Assembly: GCA_051744845.1 (NCBI GenBank)
Contig: JBNJDJ010000078.1
Location: forward strand, 1-7,978
DNA from: JBNJDJ01 sp051744845
GTDB lineage: Bacteria; Bacillota; Clostridia; Peptostreptococcales; Acidaminobacteraceae
Direction of reading: 5' to 3'
DNA: 7,978 nucleotides
Shown: in pieces, positions 1 to 7,090 of the stretch
Layout of the letters: every line of letters starts with the position of its first letter
Position numbering within the stretch: position 1 is the stretch's first letter
Notes under the pieces: model-generated
What the model was told of the DNA's origin: nothing
The model's input: only the letters and a program-made list of their open reading frames with translations
The model's database searches: none
Program-made: the position numbers and the translations under genes

Positions 1-12
1 TTATTGATGCGT

Positions 13-18
13 TATAAT
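13..18 (+). promoter_or_regulatory. possible -10 box upstream of the tad genes
   Basis: A perfect TATAAT lies 37 bases before the first start codon, and a transcript starting about 7 bases downstream of it would include the AGGAGG at 41-46. The matching -35 box would lie left of base 1, so it cannot be checked. The sequence is so AT-rich that a chance match is quite likely, and the tad operon may well begin further upstream. Confidence 0.2.
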
Positions 19-55
19 CGATATCATAATAATTAGTACTAGGAGGTGAAATCTG

Positions 56-439
56 ATGTTAAAAAATAATAAAGGCCAAGCAATGATAGAAATGGCTATT
101 ATATTACCAATTTTATTATTGCTTATCCTTGGTATTTTTGATTTTGGTCGGATTTTATACTCACAGATTTTATTAGAAAATAATGCAAGATATGCAGCTA
201 GAGTAGGTATAGTTAAAAATTCAGATTCAGAAATTATGCAAGCTATTAATGAAAGTTCTAGTGGACTAGATTCATCTAGATTAAATATTGTAATAGATCC
301 TAGTCAATCTTCAAGAAGTTCAGGAGATTCATTAAGAGTTAAATTAGATTATGATGTAGAGATTTTTACACCTTTAATGTCAAACATTATAGGAAACCCT
401 GTAAATATAAGTGGTGAAGCAACAATGAGAGTTGAGTGA
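56..439 (+). CDS. tadE: TadE-like pseudopilin of the Tad/Flp pilus
   Basis: This 127-residue protein is probably a minor pilin or pseudopilin embedded in the membrane and used in Tad pilus assembly. A short basic leader ends in K6-G7, followed by QAMIE, with Glu at position +5 after the glycine, and then a hydrophobic segment at about residues 13-30 ending in FDFGR. This is the type IV prepilin cleavage pattern (G|xxxxE), so a TadV/CpaA-type peptidase would be expected to cut after G7. N42-A43-R44-Y45-A46-A47-R48 matches the usual TadE 'AR.AAR' stretch. The rest is a small extracytoplasmic domain. The ATG has AGGAGG at 41-46, nine bases upstream. The next gene starts 5 bases after the stop. 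Family assignment is firm; whether it is incorporated into the pilus or only helps assembly is unknown. Confidence 0.9.
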   Translation: MLKNNKGQAMIEMAIILPILLLLILGIFDFGRILYSQILLENNARYAARVGIVKNSDSEIMQAINESSSGLDSSRLNIVIDPSQSSRSSGDSLRVKLDYDVEIFTPLMSNIIGNPVNISGEATMRVE

Positions 440-444
440 TTTAT

Positions 445-1335
445 ATGAAAGTATTTAAAAATGAATCAGGAGCAGTTAGTATAATAGTTGCTTTTTCAAT
501 GGTTGTATTTATAGCATTTTTTGGATTAACTGTAGATTATGGTTTTAGTGTTTTTGAGAAAGTTAATTTACAAAATTCTTTAGATGCTGCGGCACTAGCA
601 GGGAGTTTAGAATTACCAGATAAAAATAGATCAGAAATAATAGTTTATGAATATTTATCAAAAAATAATGTAGATACTTCTAATTTAACAGTTAATATAA
701 CTAATGAATTTGTAAAATTAGAAAAACAAAAAACAATAAATCATTTAATAATGCCTATTGTAGGTATTTCTAGTAGTGATATAAAAGTTATTTCCAAAGC
801 AAGTATTAAAACAATTGATAAAGTCCATTCTGGAACTAGACCTTTTGGTGTAATAGATCAAAATTTTAATTATGGTGATAAGATTGATTTAAAAGTAAAT
901 GCTGAAGAATCTAAAGTTGGTAATTTTGGAGCAGTACAATTAGGGAATTCTTCAGGTGCTAATATTTTCAGACAACATATGCTTAATGGATATGATGAAG
1001 AATTAGAAGTAGGCGATAAAATATATACAGAACCAGGTAATATGAGTATGATTATTAATCCTTTAAGACAAATGCTTAATGGTAGTTATGAAACATTTGA
1101 TAATTTTAGTAGAGATTCACAAAGAGTATGGGTTATACCTGTATTAAGTGATTTTGATGTTAATGGAAGAAGCCAAGTAGAGGTTATTGGATTTGCAAGT
1201 TTTTTTATCGAAGATGTAGGTAAACAAAGTGGTCAAACAAGTATTAGTGGAAGATTTGTAGAATATGTTACAAGTGGTACATCTAAAGAAACCAATGAAA
1301 GCTATGGTTTATATACAACGAAATTGACGCAGTGA
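445..1335 (+). CDS. tadG: TadG-like Flp pilus assembly protein (TadE/G-like N-terminus)
   Basis: This 296-residue protein has one N-terminal membrane segment (about residues 11-30) and a large extracytoplasmic domain. E7-S8-G9-A10-V11-S12, the hydrophobic stretch, V30-D31-Y32-G33 and then LQNSLDAAALAG (42-53) form the signature of the TadE/G-like N-terminal family. Unlike the preceding TadE, no Glu lies at +5 after the glycine, so standard prepilin processing is doubtful. The C-terminal third contains VIGFASFFIED followed by an 'SGRFVEYV' strand, a pattern I associate with the Firmicute version of this family. No von Willebrand A domain of the proteobacterial TadG type is evident. I chose ATG 445 over the in-frame GTG at 436 because 436 overlaps the tadE stop and leaves no ribosome binding site, while GAG at 434-436 is suitably placed for 445. 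The role is inferred: minor pilin or tip/anchor component. Confidence 0.8.
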   Translation: MKVFKNESGAVSIIVAFSMVVFIAFFGLTVDYGFSVFEKVNLQNSLDAAALAGSLELPDKNRSEIIVYEYLSKNNVDTSNLTVNITNEFVKLEKQKTINHLIMPIVGISSSDIKVISKASIKTIDKVHSGTRPFGVIDQNFNYGDKIDLKVNAEESKVGNFGAVQLGNSSGANIFRQHMLNGYDEELEVGDKIYTEPGNMSMIINPLRQMLNGSYETFDNFSRDSQRVWVIPVLSDFDVNGRSQVEVIGFASFFIEDVGKQSGQTSISGRFVEYVTSGTSKETNESYGLYTTKLTQ

Positions 1336-1341
1336 AAGGAG
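1335..1341 (+). promoter_or_regulatory. ribosome binding site fixing the cpaB start
   Basis: AAAGGAG begins inside the TGA stop of the preceding gene and lies 5 bases before ATG 1347. This supports 1347 rather than the in-frame GTG at 1332, which lies upstream of the site. Confidence 0.75.
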
Positions 1342-1346
1342 AAAAC

Positions 1347-2345
1347 ATGAAAAATACAAGTTTAGTTTTATTAATTATTTCAATTATTATTGCAGGTTTT
1401 CTTTCATATGCGATATTTATAAACTTACAAAATGAACCAGCACAAGATTTAGAGAAAAAAACAATGATTGTAGCTAGTCAAGATTTAAAAGTTAATCAAA
1501 AAGTTACTGAGGATATGATTGAGAAAAAAGAAGTACAAAAAGATTTTGATCTAAAAAGTTATTATTTAGAAAAATCAGAAGTTATTGGTAAGTTTGTATA
1601 TGATGATATTTTAAAAGGTGAAGGATTTCATAAATCGCGTCTAAGTGATAATAAAGACACTATTTTAATAAATTCAATTGAAAAAAATCACAGAGCAATA
1701 ACGATTGCAATAAATAAATACGATGGAGTATCGGATCTTATAAAACCTGGTAATTTTATAGATATTTATTTGTTTTTACCTGAAAAAAGTGGAAAAGAAG
1801 AATTGCTTTATCCAAATGTAGCAAAACTTTTTTTACAAAATGTAAAAGTATTGAGTGTTAATCAAAGTGTTAGCAGAGGTTATGAATCTTCAGAAGAAAT
1901 AGCTAAAACTTATCCTATAACATTAAGTATTGAGAAAGATAAAATAGAATCTTTAGTTTTAGCAGAAAATATTGGATTTTTAAAACTAGCATTAAGACCT
2001 ATTGGAGAAACTAGTAAAAAGCAGTCTTATGGAAAAGTATGGCAAGAATTACTAATTGATAATAACTTAGAGATTCGAGAGCTTTTACCTGAATATAATA
2101 AAAACAGCGATTTATTAGAAATCAATGATAGATTAGAATCAAAACCAGATGAAATTTCTAAAAAAGATGAAGATTCAAAAGGATATACTGAGTATAAAGT
2201 TAAATATAAAGATACTTTATATAGTATTTCCAGAAAATTTTATGATGATGGTAAAAAGTATCATTTGATTAAAGAAGCTAATAATATTGGTAATAATAAC
2301 TTAATTATTACTGGTGAAATTTTAAAGATTCCTAAAGAAAAGTAG
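1347..2345 (+). CDS. cpaB: CpaB/RcpC pilus assembly protein with C-terminal LysM domain
   Basis: This 332-residue protein has a signal-anchor helix at about residues 5-26, so the bulk lies outside the cytoplasmic membrane. Residues 38-102 form a SAF domain (MIVASQDLKVNQKVTEDMI and a following 'VIGKFVYDDILKGEGF' stretch). Residues 112-220 match the RcpC/CpaB core (RAITIAINKYDGVSDLIKPG, then F137-I138-D139). After a charged linker at about 250-279, residues 280-332 are a LysM domain: Y..YKVKYKDTLYSISRKFY, an AN pair at 282-plus, and a closing 'ITGEILKIP'. In the family, CpaB proteins contact the secretin or help pilus exit; LysM binds peptidoglycan N-acetylglucosamine. I infer that this protein anchors the machine to the cell wall. 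CpaB proteins commonly end near the core domain, so the added LysM is notable. The next gene follows after 10 bases. Confidence 0.9.
   Translation: MKNTSLVLLIISIIIAGFLSYAIFINLQNEPAQDLEKKTMIVASQDLKVNQKVTEDMIEKKEVQKDFDLKSYYLEKSEVIGKFVYDDILKGEGFHKSRLSDNKDTILINSIEKNHRAITIAINKYDGVSDLIKPGNFIDIYLFLPEKSGKEELLYPNVAKLFLQNVKVLSVNQSVSRGYESSEEIAKTYPITLSIEKDKIESLVLAENIGFLKLALRPIGETSKKQSYGKVWQELLIDNNLEIRELLPEYNKNSDLLEINDRLESKPDEISKKDEDSKGYTEYKVKYKDTLYSISRKFYDDGKKYHLIKEANNIGNNNLIITGEILKIPKEK
2184..2342 (+). other. LysM domain coding segment at the end of cpaB
   Basis: These 53 codons (residues 280-332) fit the LysM pattern from end to end: an opening Y-x-V-x-x-x-D-T-L strand, the 'YSISRKFY' helix, a second helix leading to E-A-N-N, N-N-L-I-I, and the terminal G-E-x-L-x-I-P. 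It sits in frame with no stop or frame change between it and the CpaB core, so it is a true fusion within one reading frame. Confidence 0.85.
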
Positions 2346-2355
2346 AGGCGATTAT

Positions 2356-3474
2356 ATGAATGATTTAATTAAAATATTAATTGCAGATGATCAAAAAGAT
2401 ACTAGAGAATCAATTGAAAAAATTTTAGAATTAACTGATAGATTTGAAGTTATTGGAAAAACAAAAGATGGCAAGGAAACTTTAAAAAAAGTTGAAAAAC
2501 TTAAGCCTGATGTTGTTTTAATGGATATTAATATGCCTAATATGAATGGATTAGATGCTACAGAAAAGATAACTACTAAATATCCATCAACAGTGGTAAT
2601 TATAATGTCAGTACAAAATGAAACTGAGTATTTAAAAAAGGCAATGTTAAATGGAGCTAAAGAATATATTATAAAGCCTTTTGATACACAGCAAATTATT
2701 CATACAATACAAAATGTATATGATAAACAAAAAGATTTAACTCAAAACTTTGAAAAAACTAAAAAGAGTTTTAATGGAAAAATAACTAGTTTTTTCTCTG
2801 CTAAAGGTGGAGTAGGAAATACTTTACTTGCTTGTATGGATTCTTTATTAAAAAAAGATAAAAAGATAATTTTAATTGATTTAGATATATATTTTGGTGA
2901 TGTCGAAATAGTTATGGGACAAAAAAGTTATAAAACAATTGATAAGTTAGTTGAGAATGAAGATTTAGTAAATGCTTTAAAAGAATATATAATAAAAGAT
3001 AAAGATAGACCAGATCTATTATTAGCTCCAAAAGATCCAGCTGATGCGGAAAATATTGAAGCTAGTCATTTAAATAGATTATTAGATATTTTAAAAAATG
3101 AATATGATGAAATCATTTTGGATTTAGGAACAAATTATTCTGATTTAACACTTGCAGCTTTAGAAAAATCAGATCAAATAAATTTTGTAATGACTCCTGA
3201 TTTAATGTCTTTAAAAAATACAAAAGTAGGTTTAGATATATTTAGGTCTTTAGATTTTAAAATGGAAGATATTAATATTTGGGTAAATAAATATAATATG
3301 GAAAAAAATTTATCAACTAAGCGAATTAAGAAAGTTTTAAATAAAGATATATTTTTAAATATACCAGTAGATAGAAATAATATTTTACAAGCTATTCAAT
3401 TAGGAAAGTCTATAACAACTAGTTTTGGATTTAGAAAAAATAAATTAGTAAAAGCATTTAATAAGATCAGGTGA
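2356..3474 (+). CDS. cpaE: receiver domain fused to CpaE/TadZ MinD-like ATPase
   Basis: This 372-residue cytoplasmic protein joins a response-regulator receiver (about residues 4-122) to a MinD/ParA-type ATPase domain (about 141-372). The receiver keeps the whole phosphorylation set: D11-D12 acidic pair, D57 phosphoacceptor in LMDINMP, S85 and K107 in IKPF. The ATPase domain begins SFFSAKGGVGNT (145-156): the signature lysine K150 is present, but the P-loop position usually held by lysine is N155. It continues with LIDLDIYFGDVEI (173-185), typical of CpaE/TadZ. In the family these proteins localise the Tad machine, often to a pole, and commonly carry a degenerate receiver and a relaxed P-loop. 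No histidine kinase is in the window. AGAGG at 2344-2348 supports the ATG. The following cpaF starts 4 bases after the stop, suggesting coupled translation. Confidence 0.9.
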   Translation: MNDLIKILIADDQKDTRESIEKILELTDRFEVIGKTKDGKETLKKVEKLKPDVVLMDINMPNMNGLDATEKITTKYPSTVVIIMSVQNETEYLKKAMLNGAKEYIIKPFDTQQIIHTIQNVYDKQKDLTQNFEKTKKSFNGKITSFFSAKGGVGNTLLACMDSLLKKDKKIILIDLDIYFGDVEIVMGQKSYKTIDKLVENEDLVNALKEYIIKDKDRPDLLLAPKDPADAENIEASHLNRLLDILKNEYDEIILDLGTNYSDLTLAALEKSDQINFVMTPDLMSLKNTKVGLDIFRSLDFKMEDINIWVNKYNMEKNLSTKRIKKVLNKDIFLNIPVDRNNILQAIQLGKSITTSFGFRKNKLVKAFNKIR

Positions 3475-3478
3475 TAAT

Positions 3479-4807
3479 ATGTCTTTAAAAAAGAGACTTA
3501 ACACTAAAAAAGTTGATGAAAAGAAAAAAGAAAAGACGACTAGTAAAAAAGATCCTTATTTAAAATTAAAGATAAAGATACAAAATGATGTAATTAATAA
3601 TTTAGATATTGATTTTGATAAATTAGGTAAAGATCCAAGTAAATATAAAGATGATATTCAAGAGATTATTAATGAAAGTGTTCAAAAAGAGTCATTAAAT
3701 ATGACTGATAAGGAAAAAGATAAGATTTCCAAAGAGTTATTAGATGAAATTATAGGTTTTGGACCAATCACTAACTTGCTAAATGATCCAGATGTAACAG
3801 AAGTAATGGTTAATGGTCCAAATCAAGTATATATTGAAAAAAATGGAAAACTAATAATGACAGATGCAAAATTTAAAGATGATAAACACGTATATCACGT
3901 TATAAAAAAAATTGTAGCTCCGATTGGAAGAAGAATTGATGAGTCTTCACCTATGGTTGATGCTAGACTTCCTGATGGTTCGAGAGTAAATGCAATTATT
4001 CCTCCTTTATCTCTCGATGGCCCATCAATTACAATAAGAAAGTTTTCTGAAGATCCTTTTACTGTTCAGGATTTATTGAATTTTAATACTTTAACTGAAG
4101 ATATGGCTGAATTTATAAGATATTGTATAAAAGGTAAATTAAATGTAATTGTCTCAGGAGGAACAGGTAGTGGTAAAACTACAACTTTAAATGTTTTGTC
4201 ATCATTTATTTCAAATGAAGATAGAATAGTTACAATAGAGGATGCTGCTGAACTAAAGTTATCACAAGATCATGTAGTTAGGCTAGAAACTAGACCGGCT
4301 AATATTGAAGGCAAAGGTGAAGTTACTATAAGAGATTTAGTTAAAAATAGTTTGAGAATGCGTCCAGATCGTATTATTGTAGGTGAGGTAAGAGGAGGAG
4401 AGGCTCTAGATATGCTTCAAGCTATGAACACTGGTCACGACGGTTCGATAACTACAGGACATGCTAATTCACCTAGAGATATTTTATCTAGATTAGAAAC
4501 AATGGTTTTAATGTCAGGAATGGAACTACCGGTTAGAGCTATTAGAAACCAAATTGCTTCTGCTATTGATATTATAATACAACAGTCTAGATTAGAAGAC
4601 GGTTCTCGTAAAATAACTCATATAACAGAGGTACATGGTTTAGAAAAAGATACTATAGTACTTCAAGATATTTTTGGATTTAAAAATCAAGGACTAGACT
4701 CTAATGGGAATGTTAAGGGTAAGCATTTTTATACTAAAGTTTTACCAAAAGCAGTAAATCTATTAGCTAAAAAAGGAATACAAGTACCTATGGAGCTTTT
4801 TAATTAG
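3479..4807 (+). CDS. cpaF: CpaF/TadA secretion ATPase of the Tad pilus
   Basis: This 442-residue protein is the hexameric ATPase expected to power pilus assembly from the cytoplasmic face of the membrane. After a lysine-rich N-terminus (residues 1-30) comes the N-terminal domain with IIGFGPITNLLNDPDVTEVM (91-110) and VNGP, then R151-R152-I153-D154-E155 and DARLPDGSRVNAIIPP (161-176). Walker A is GGTGSGKTT (227-235). The Asp box is IVTIEDAAEL (250-259), the Walker B region is RPDRIIVGEVRG (295-306), and the His box is GHDGSITTGHANSPRD (319-334). All key residues are present, so it should be active. Length is normal for CpaF. Translation starts just after the cpaE stop, with AGGTGA at 3469-3474 overlapping that stop. 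It is the best conserved gene in the window and fixes the locus as Tad rather than another type IV pilus system. Confidence 0.97.
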   Translation: MSLKKRLNTKKVDEKKKEKTTSKKDPYLKLKIKIQNDVINNLDIDFDKLGKDPSKYKDDIQEIINESVQKESLNMTDKEKDKISKELLDEIIGFGPITNLLNDPDVTEVMVNGPNQVYIEKNGKLIMTDAKFKDDKHVYHVIKKIVAPIGRRIDESSPMVDARLPDGSRVNAIIPPLSLDGPSITIRKFSEDPFTVQDLLNFNTLTEDMAEFIRYCIKGKLNVIVSGGTGSGKTTTLNVLSSFISNEDRIVTIEDAAELKLSQDHVVRLETRPANIEGKGEVTIRDLVKNSLRMRPDRIIVGEVRGGEALDMLQAMNTGHDGSITTGHANSPRDILSRLETMVLMSGMELPVRAIRNQIASAIDIIIQQSRLEDGSRKITHITEVHGLEKDTIVLQDIFGFKNQGLDSNGNVKGKHFYTKVLPKAVNLLAKKGIQVPMELFN

Positions 4808-4818
4808 GAGGTTTATTT

Positions 4819-5766
4819 ATGAACACTTTAATATATCCGATTTTATTTTTTATTAATTTAACCTTTCTAATTTTAATCGTTTACAATATTTTAACTAAGA
4901 AGAATTTAAAAGAAAAAAGATTACAAAGATATTTTGATAAAAGAAAAAGAAATCCTAAAGAAAAAAAGACTCCTATAAAAGAGTTTTTAACAAAAAATTT
5001 AAAAAAAATAGATTTTTCTTCTAAATTTAAAGAACGTATTGAAAATAATTTGTTAAAAGCTAATGTTAACTTAACATTTGAAGAGTATATTATTTTAAAG
5101 GTTTTAGTTTTAATAACATTTATGATTATTTTTATATTTTTAAAAAAATATATTTTAGCTTTTATTTTCAGTATAATTATTTGGATTTTGCCAAAATTTT
5201 TTCTTAACTTCTTATATAAAAAAAGAGTTAAAAAATTTAATAATCAATTGAGTGATGGCATAAGGATTTTATCAAATGGACTTAAAGCTGGTTATTCTTA
5301 TATGCAAGCTATTAAAACTTTAACTAAGGAGATGAGTGACCCTATTAGTCAAGAATTTAATTGGTTATTAAAAGAAATGAGTTTAGGAGTTAATCTAAAA
5401 CAAGCTTTAACTAACTTAGATAAAAGAGTTGATAGTGAAGATTTAAACTTGGTTATTAGAGCTATGATTATACAGCAAGAAACAGGTGGTAACTTAGCAG
5501 AAATTTTAGATAATATTTCCGATACAATACGAAAAAGAATTAAAATACAAGGTGAAATTAAGACACTTACTGCACAAGGAAAAATGTCAGGAATAGTAAT
5601 TGGTGTTATGCCTATAATTATTGTATTTTTCTTATTTGTTTTAAATCCATCTTATGCAAATATTTTGATTGAAACTAAAATTGGAAATATACTTATAGGT
5701 GTTTCTGTTATAAGTGAATTAATTGGTATCTTTTTTATTAAAAAGATAATAAGTATAGATTTTTAA
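4819..5766 (+). CDS. tadB: TadB, inner-membrane platform protein (T2SSF family)
   Basis: This 315-residue membrane protein should form, with TadC, the platform on which CpaF acts. Predicted helices lie at about residues 4-24, 92-109, 111-131, 257-277 and 288-309, with a basic cytoplasmic stretch at 27-75. The T2SSF domain spans about 145-270 and carries family hallmarks: LSNGLKAGYSYMQAIKTL (151-168), DPISQEF (174-180), MSLGVNLKQAL (187-197), the D208-L209-N210-L211-V212 stretch, QETGGNLAEILDNI (220-233), TIRKR and the LTAQGKMSG motif (250-258). The last helix pair follows at once. AGGAGG at 4806-4811 begins inside the cpaF TAG stop and lies 7 bases from the ATG. Length and domain content match TadB well. 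Confidence 0.93.
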   Translation: MNTLIYPILFFINLTFLILIVYNILTKKNLKEKRLQRYFDKRKRNPKEKKTPIKEFLTKNLKKIDFSSKFKERIENNLLKANVNLTFEEYIILKVLVLITFMIIFIFLKKYILAFIFSIIIWILPKFFLNFLYKKRVKKFNNQLSDGIRILSNGLKAGYSYMQAIKTLTKEMSDPISQEFNWLLKEMSLGVNLKQALTNLDKRVDSEDLNLVIRAMIIQQETGGNLAEILDNISDTIRKRIKIQGEIKTLTAQGKMSGIVIGVMPIIIVFFLFVLNPSYANILIETKIGNILIGVSVISELIGIFFIKKIISIDF

Positions 5767-5778
5767 GGAGTTGATAAA

Positions 5779-6696
5779 ATGATAAAAATTTTAATAGGTT
5801 TTTTATTTATAAGTTTATCAACTATTATTTATTTAATAATTCACTTAGTTTTTCAAAAGTCAGTTACAATCAATAAAAAACTAGATCAAATAAAAGATTA
5901 TGGCAAAGTAGATGTCGTTAAAAGCGAAAAAAAAGAAAGTTTTTACCAAAGGTTTTTCAAAAAGTATATCGATAAAGTTATAGGTTTGTTTTCTATAGGT
6001 ATATTTAAATATCTAAAAAATATTTTAGTAAAAAAGATAAAAATGACTGGTGTATATAATGAAAAAGATATTAATAAAAAAATTGTTAAAATGATTTCCT
6101 TTGGGGTAGCTTTAGGTATACTTGCTTCGTTAATTTCATATATATTTTTAGATATAGAATCAATTGAAGTTATAAAAATATACTTTTTAACAAGTTTATT
6201 ATATTATTTATTAAGTTATATTCGTATTTTATCTAAAATCAACAAAAGAAAAGCAAAGATTTCTAAAAGTCTACCTGATATAATAGACACTATTTCTGTT
6301 AGTGTAGAAGCCGGACTTTCGTTTGATGGATCTGTTAATAGAATGGTTAATTCAATTGATGCTATTTTAGTAGATGAATTTGAATATGCTTTAAAACAAA
6401 TGCGACTTGGAGTTGAAAGAAAGATAGCTTTAAAACAATTAGGAGATAGATGTGGAGTTGAAGAAGTTTCTACATTTATTTCAGCAATTAATCAAAGTGA
6501 AGAACTAGGTGTTTCAATTAGCAATATCCTAAAGGTTCAATCAAAAGATATTAGACAAAAAAGATATCAAAAAATAAGAGAAAAGTCTATGAAAGCTCCA
6601 GTTAAATTATTATTTCCAATAGTACTATTTATTTTCCCGTCGATTTTTTATGTGCTTTTAGGACCAGCGATTATTAAACTAATGGAGTTTTTTTAA
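5779..6696 (+). CDS. tadC: TadC, inner-membrane platform protein (T2SSF family)
   Basis: This 305-residue membrane protein is the expected partner of TadB. Helices are visible at about residues 3-23, 104-124, 133-152 and 274-297. The T2SSF domain (about 163-290) opens with SLPDIIDTISVSVEAGLSFD (164-183), a hallmark that separates TadC from TadB. MRLGVERKIALKQLGDRCGV (208-227) and SAINQSEELGVSISNIL (235-251) follow, then a very basic stretch (KDIRQKRYQKIREKSMKAP, 256-274) before the final hydrophobic segment. AAGGAG at 5765-5770 overlaps the tadB TAA stop. The gene ends 9 bases before the DUF192 gene. It is intact, with no sign of truncation. Confidence 0.93.
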   Translation: MIKILIGFLFISLSTIIYLIIHLVFQKSVTINKKLDQIKDYGKVDVVKSEKKESFYQRFFKKYIDKVIGLFSIGIFKYLKNILVKKIKMTGVYNEKDINKKIVKMISFGVALGILASLISYIFLDIESIEVIKIYFLTSLLYYLLSYIRILSKINKRKAKISKSLPDIIDTISVSVEAGLSFDGSVNRMVNSIDAILVDEFEYALKQMRLGVERKIALKQLGDRCGVEEVSTFISAINQSEELGVSISNILKVQSKDIRQKRYQKIREKSMKAPVKLLFPIVLFIFPSIFYVLLGPAIIKLMEFF

Positions 6697-6700
6697 GGAG
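6695..6700 (+). promoter_or_regulatory. ribosome binding site fixing the DUF192 gene start
   Basis: AAGGAG overlaps the tadC TAA stop and lies 5 bases before ATG 6706. The in-frame GTG at 6700 overlaps this site and so cannot be the start it serves. Confidence 0.75.
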
Positions 6701-6705
6701 TGATC

Positions 6706-7020
6706 ATGAAGCATAAATTAGATGAAATATTTAAAGATATATATTTTTTAGATACATTTTTTAAAAGATTTAAAGGACTAATGTTTAAAAACGATATTTC
6801 AAAGGATTCAGTATATATTTTAAATACTAAAGGAGTTCATTCTTTCTTTATGAAATTTAGTATATATGTAGTTTATTTAAATGATGAAAAGCAGGTGATT
6901 TATAAAACTTATTTAGATCCGTGGAAAAATTCAGGATTTAAATTGGATGCTAAATATATTTTAGAAACTAAAAAAAATATTTTAGGATTAGTAAGTTTAG
7001 GAGATAAAATTATTTTTTAG
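6706..7020 (+). CDS. DUF192 family protein, last gene of the tad cluster
   Basis: This 104-residue protein fits the DUF192 (COG1430) pattern: R21-F-K-G-L-M26 near the start, GVHSFFMKFSIYVVYLND (43-60) as the central strand pair, A82-K-Y-I-L-E87 and a closing LGDKIIF (98-104). The usual Asp in the 'M.x.IDvvFLD' strand is Tyr54 here. There is no signal peptide or membrane helix, so it should be cytoplasmic unless exported by other means; many family members instead carry a leader. The family has no settled biochemical function that I can name. Its place directly behind tadC, with the ribosome binding site overlapping the tadC stop, says it is made with the pilus machine. A role in pilus assembly or export is inference from context only. 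Confidence 0.85.
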   Translation: MKHKLDEIFKDIYFLDTFFKRFKGLMFKNDISKDSVYILNTKGVHSFFMKFSIYVVYLNDEKQVIYKTYLDPWKNSGFKLDAKYILETKKNILGLVSLGDKIIF

Positions 7021-7090
7021 ATTTTATCTATTAATTAGCTTTGTTTTATCTTATACTAATTAAAAGAACATACAAATAGGAGGGATTGTT
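7021..7090 (+). promoter_or_regulatory. intergenic region with short direct and inverted repeats and a possible promoter
   Basis: This is the only gap over 12 bases in the window. TTTTATCT occurs twice (7022-7029 and 7044-7051), 22 bases apart, or about two helical turns. TTAATTAG (7031-7038) and CTAATTAA (7056-7063) are a perfect 8-bp inverted repeat with a 17-base loop. TATACT at 7052-7057 resembles a -10 box but has no good -35 partner; the best-placed hexamer, 7029-7034, is poor. No T-run follows the inverted repeat, so it does not look like a terminator. The region may hold a promoter or operator for the acidic gene, or may simply be transcribed through. Confidence 0.3.
7078..7083 (+). 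promoter_or_regulatory. strong ribosome binding site before an ATT start
   Basis: A perfect AGGAGG lies 7 bases before ATT 7091, where an in-frame signal peptide begins. No ATG, GTG or usable TTG is correctly placed behind it, so this site is the main evidence for the non-standard start. Confidence 0.75.

Noticed and set aside
1..36. Last 12 codons of an upstream gene (open frame ending TAG at 34-36)
   Set aside because: Too short to recognise, and another frame ends at 13-15, so there is no way to tell which, if any, is coding.
436..447. GTG 436 as start of the TadG-like gene
   Set aside because: It overlaps the tadE stop, has no ribosome binding site of its own, and the TadG signature fits the ATG at 445 without the extra residues.
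4819..6696. Conventional type II secretion or type IVa pilus system rather than Tad
   Set aside because: TadB/TadC occur as two separate single-domain T2SSF proteins, and the CpaF, CpaE, CpaB and TadE neighbours are Tad-specific.
6700..6708. GTG 6700 as start of the DUF192 gene
   Set aside because: It lies inside the AAGGAGTG ribosome binding site that serves ATG 6706.
7031..7063. Intrinsic terminator after the DUF192 gene
   Set aside because: The 8-bp stem is almost all A/T, the loop is 17 bases, and no T-run follows it on the + strand.
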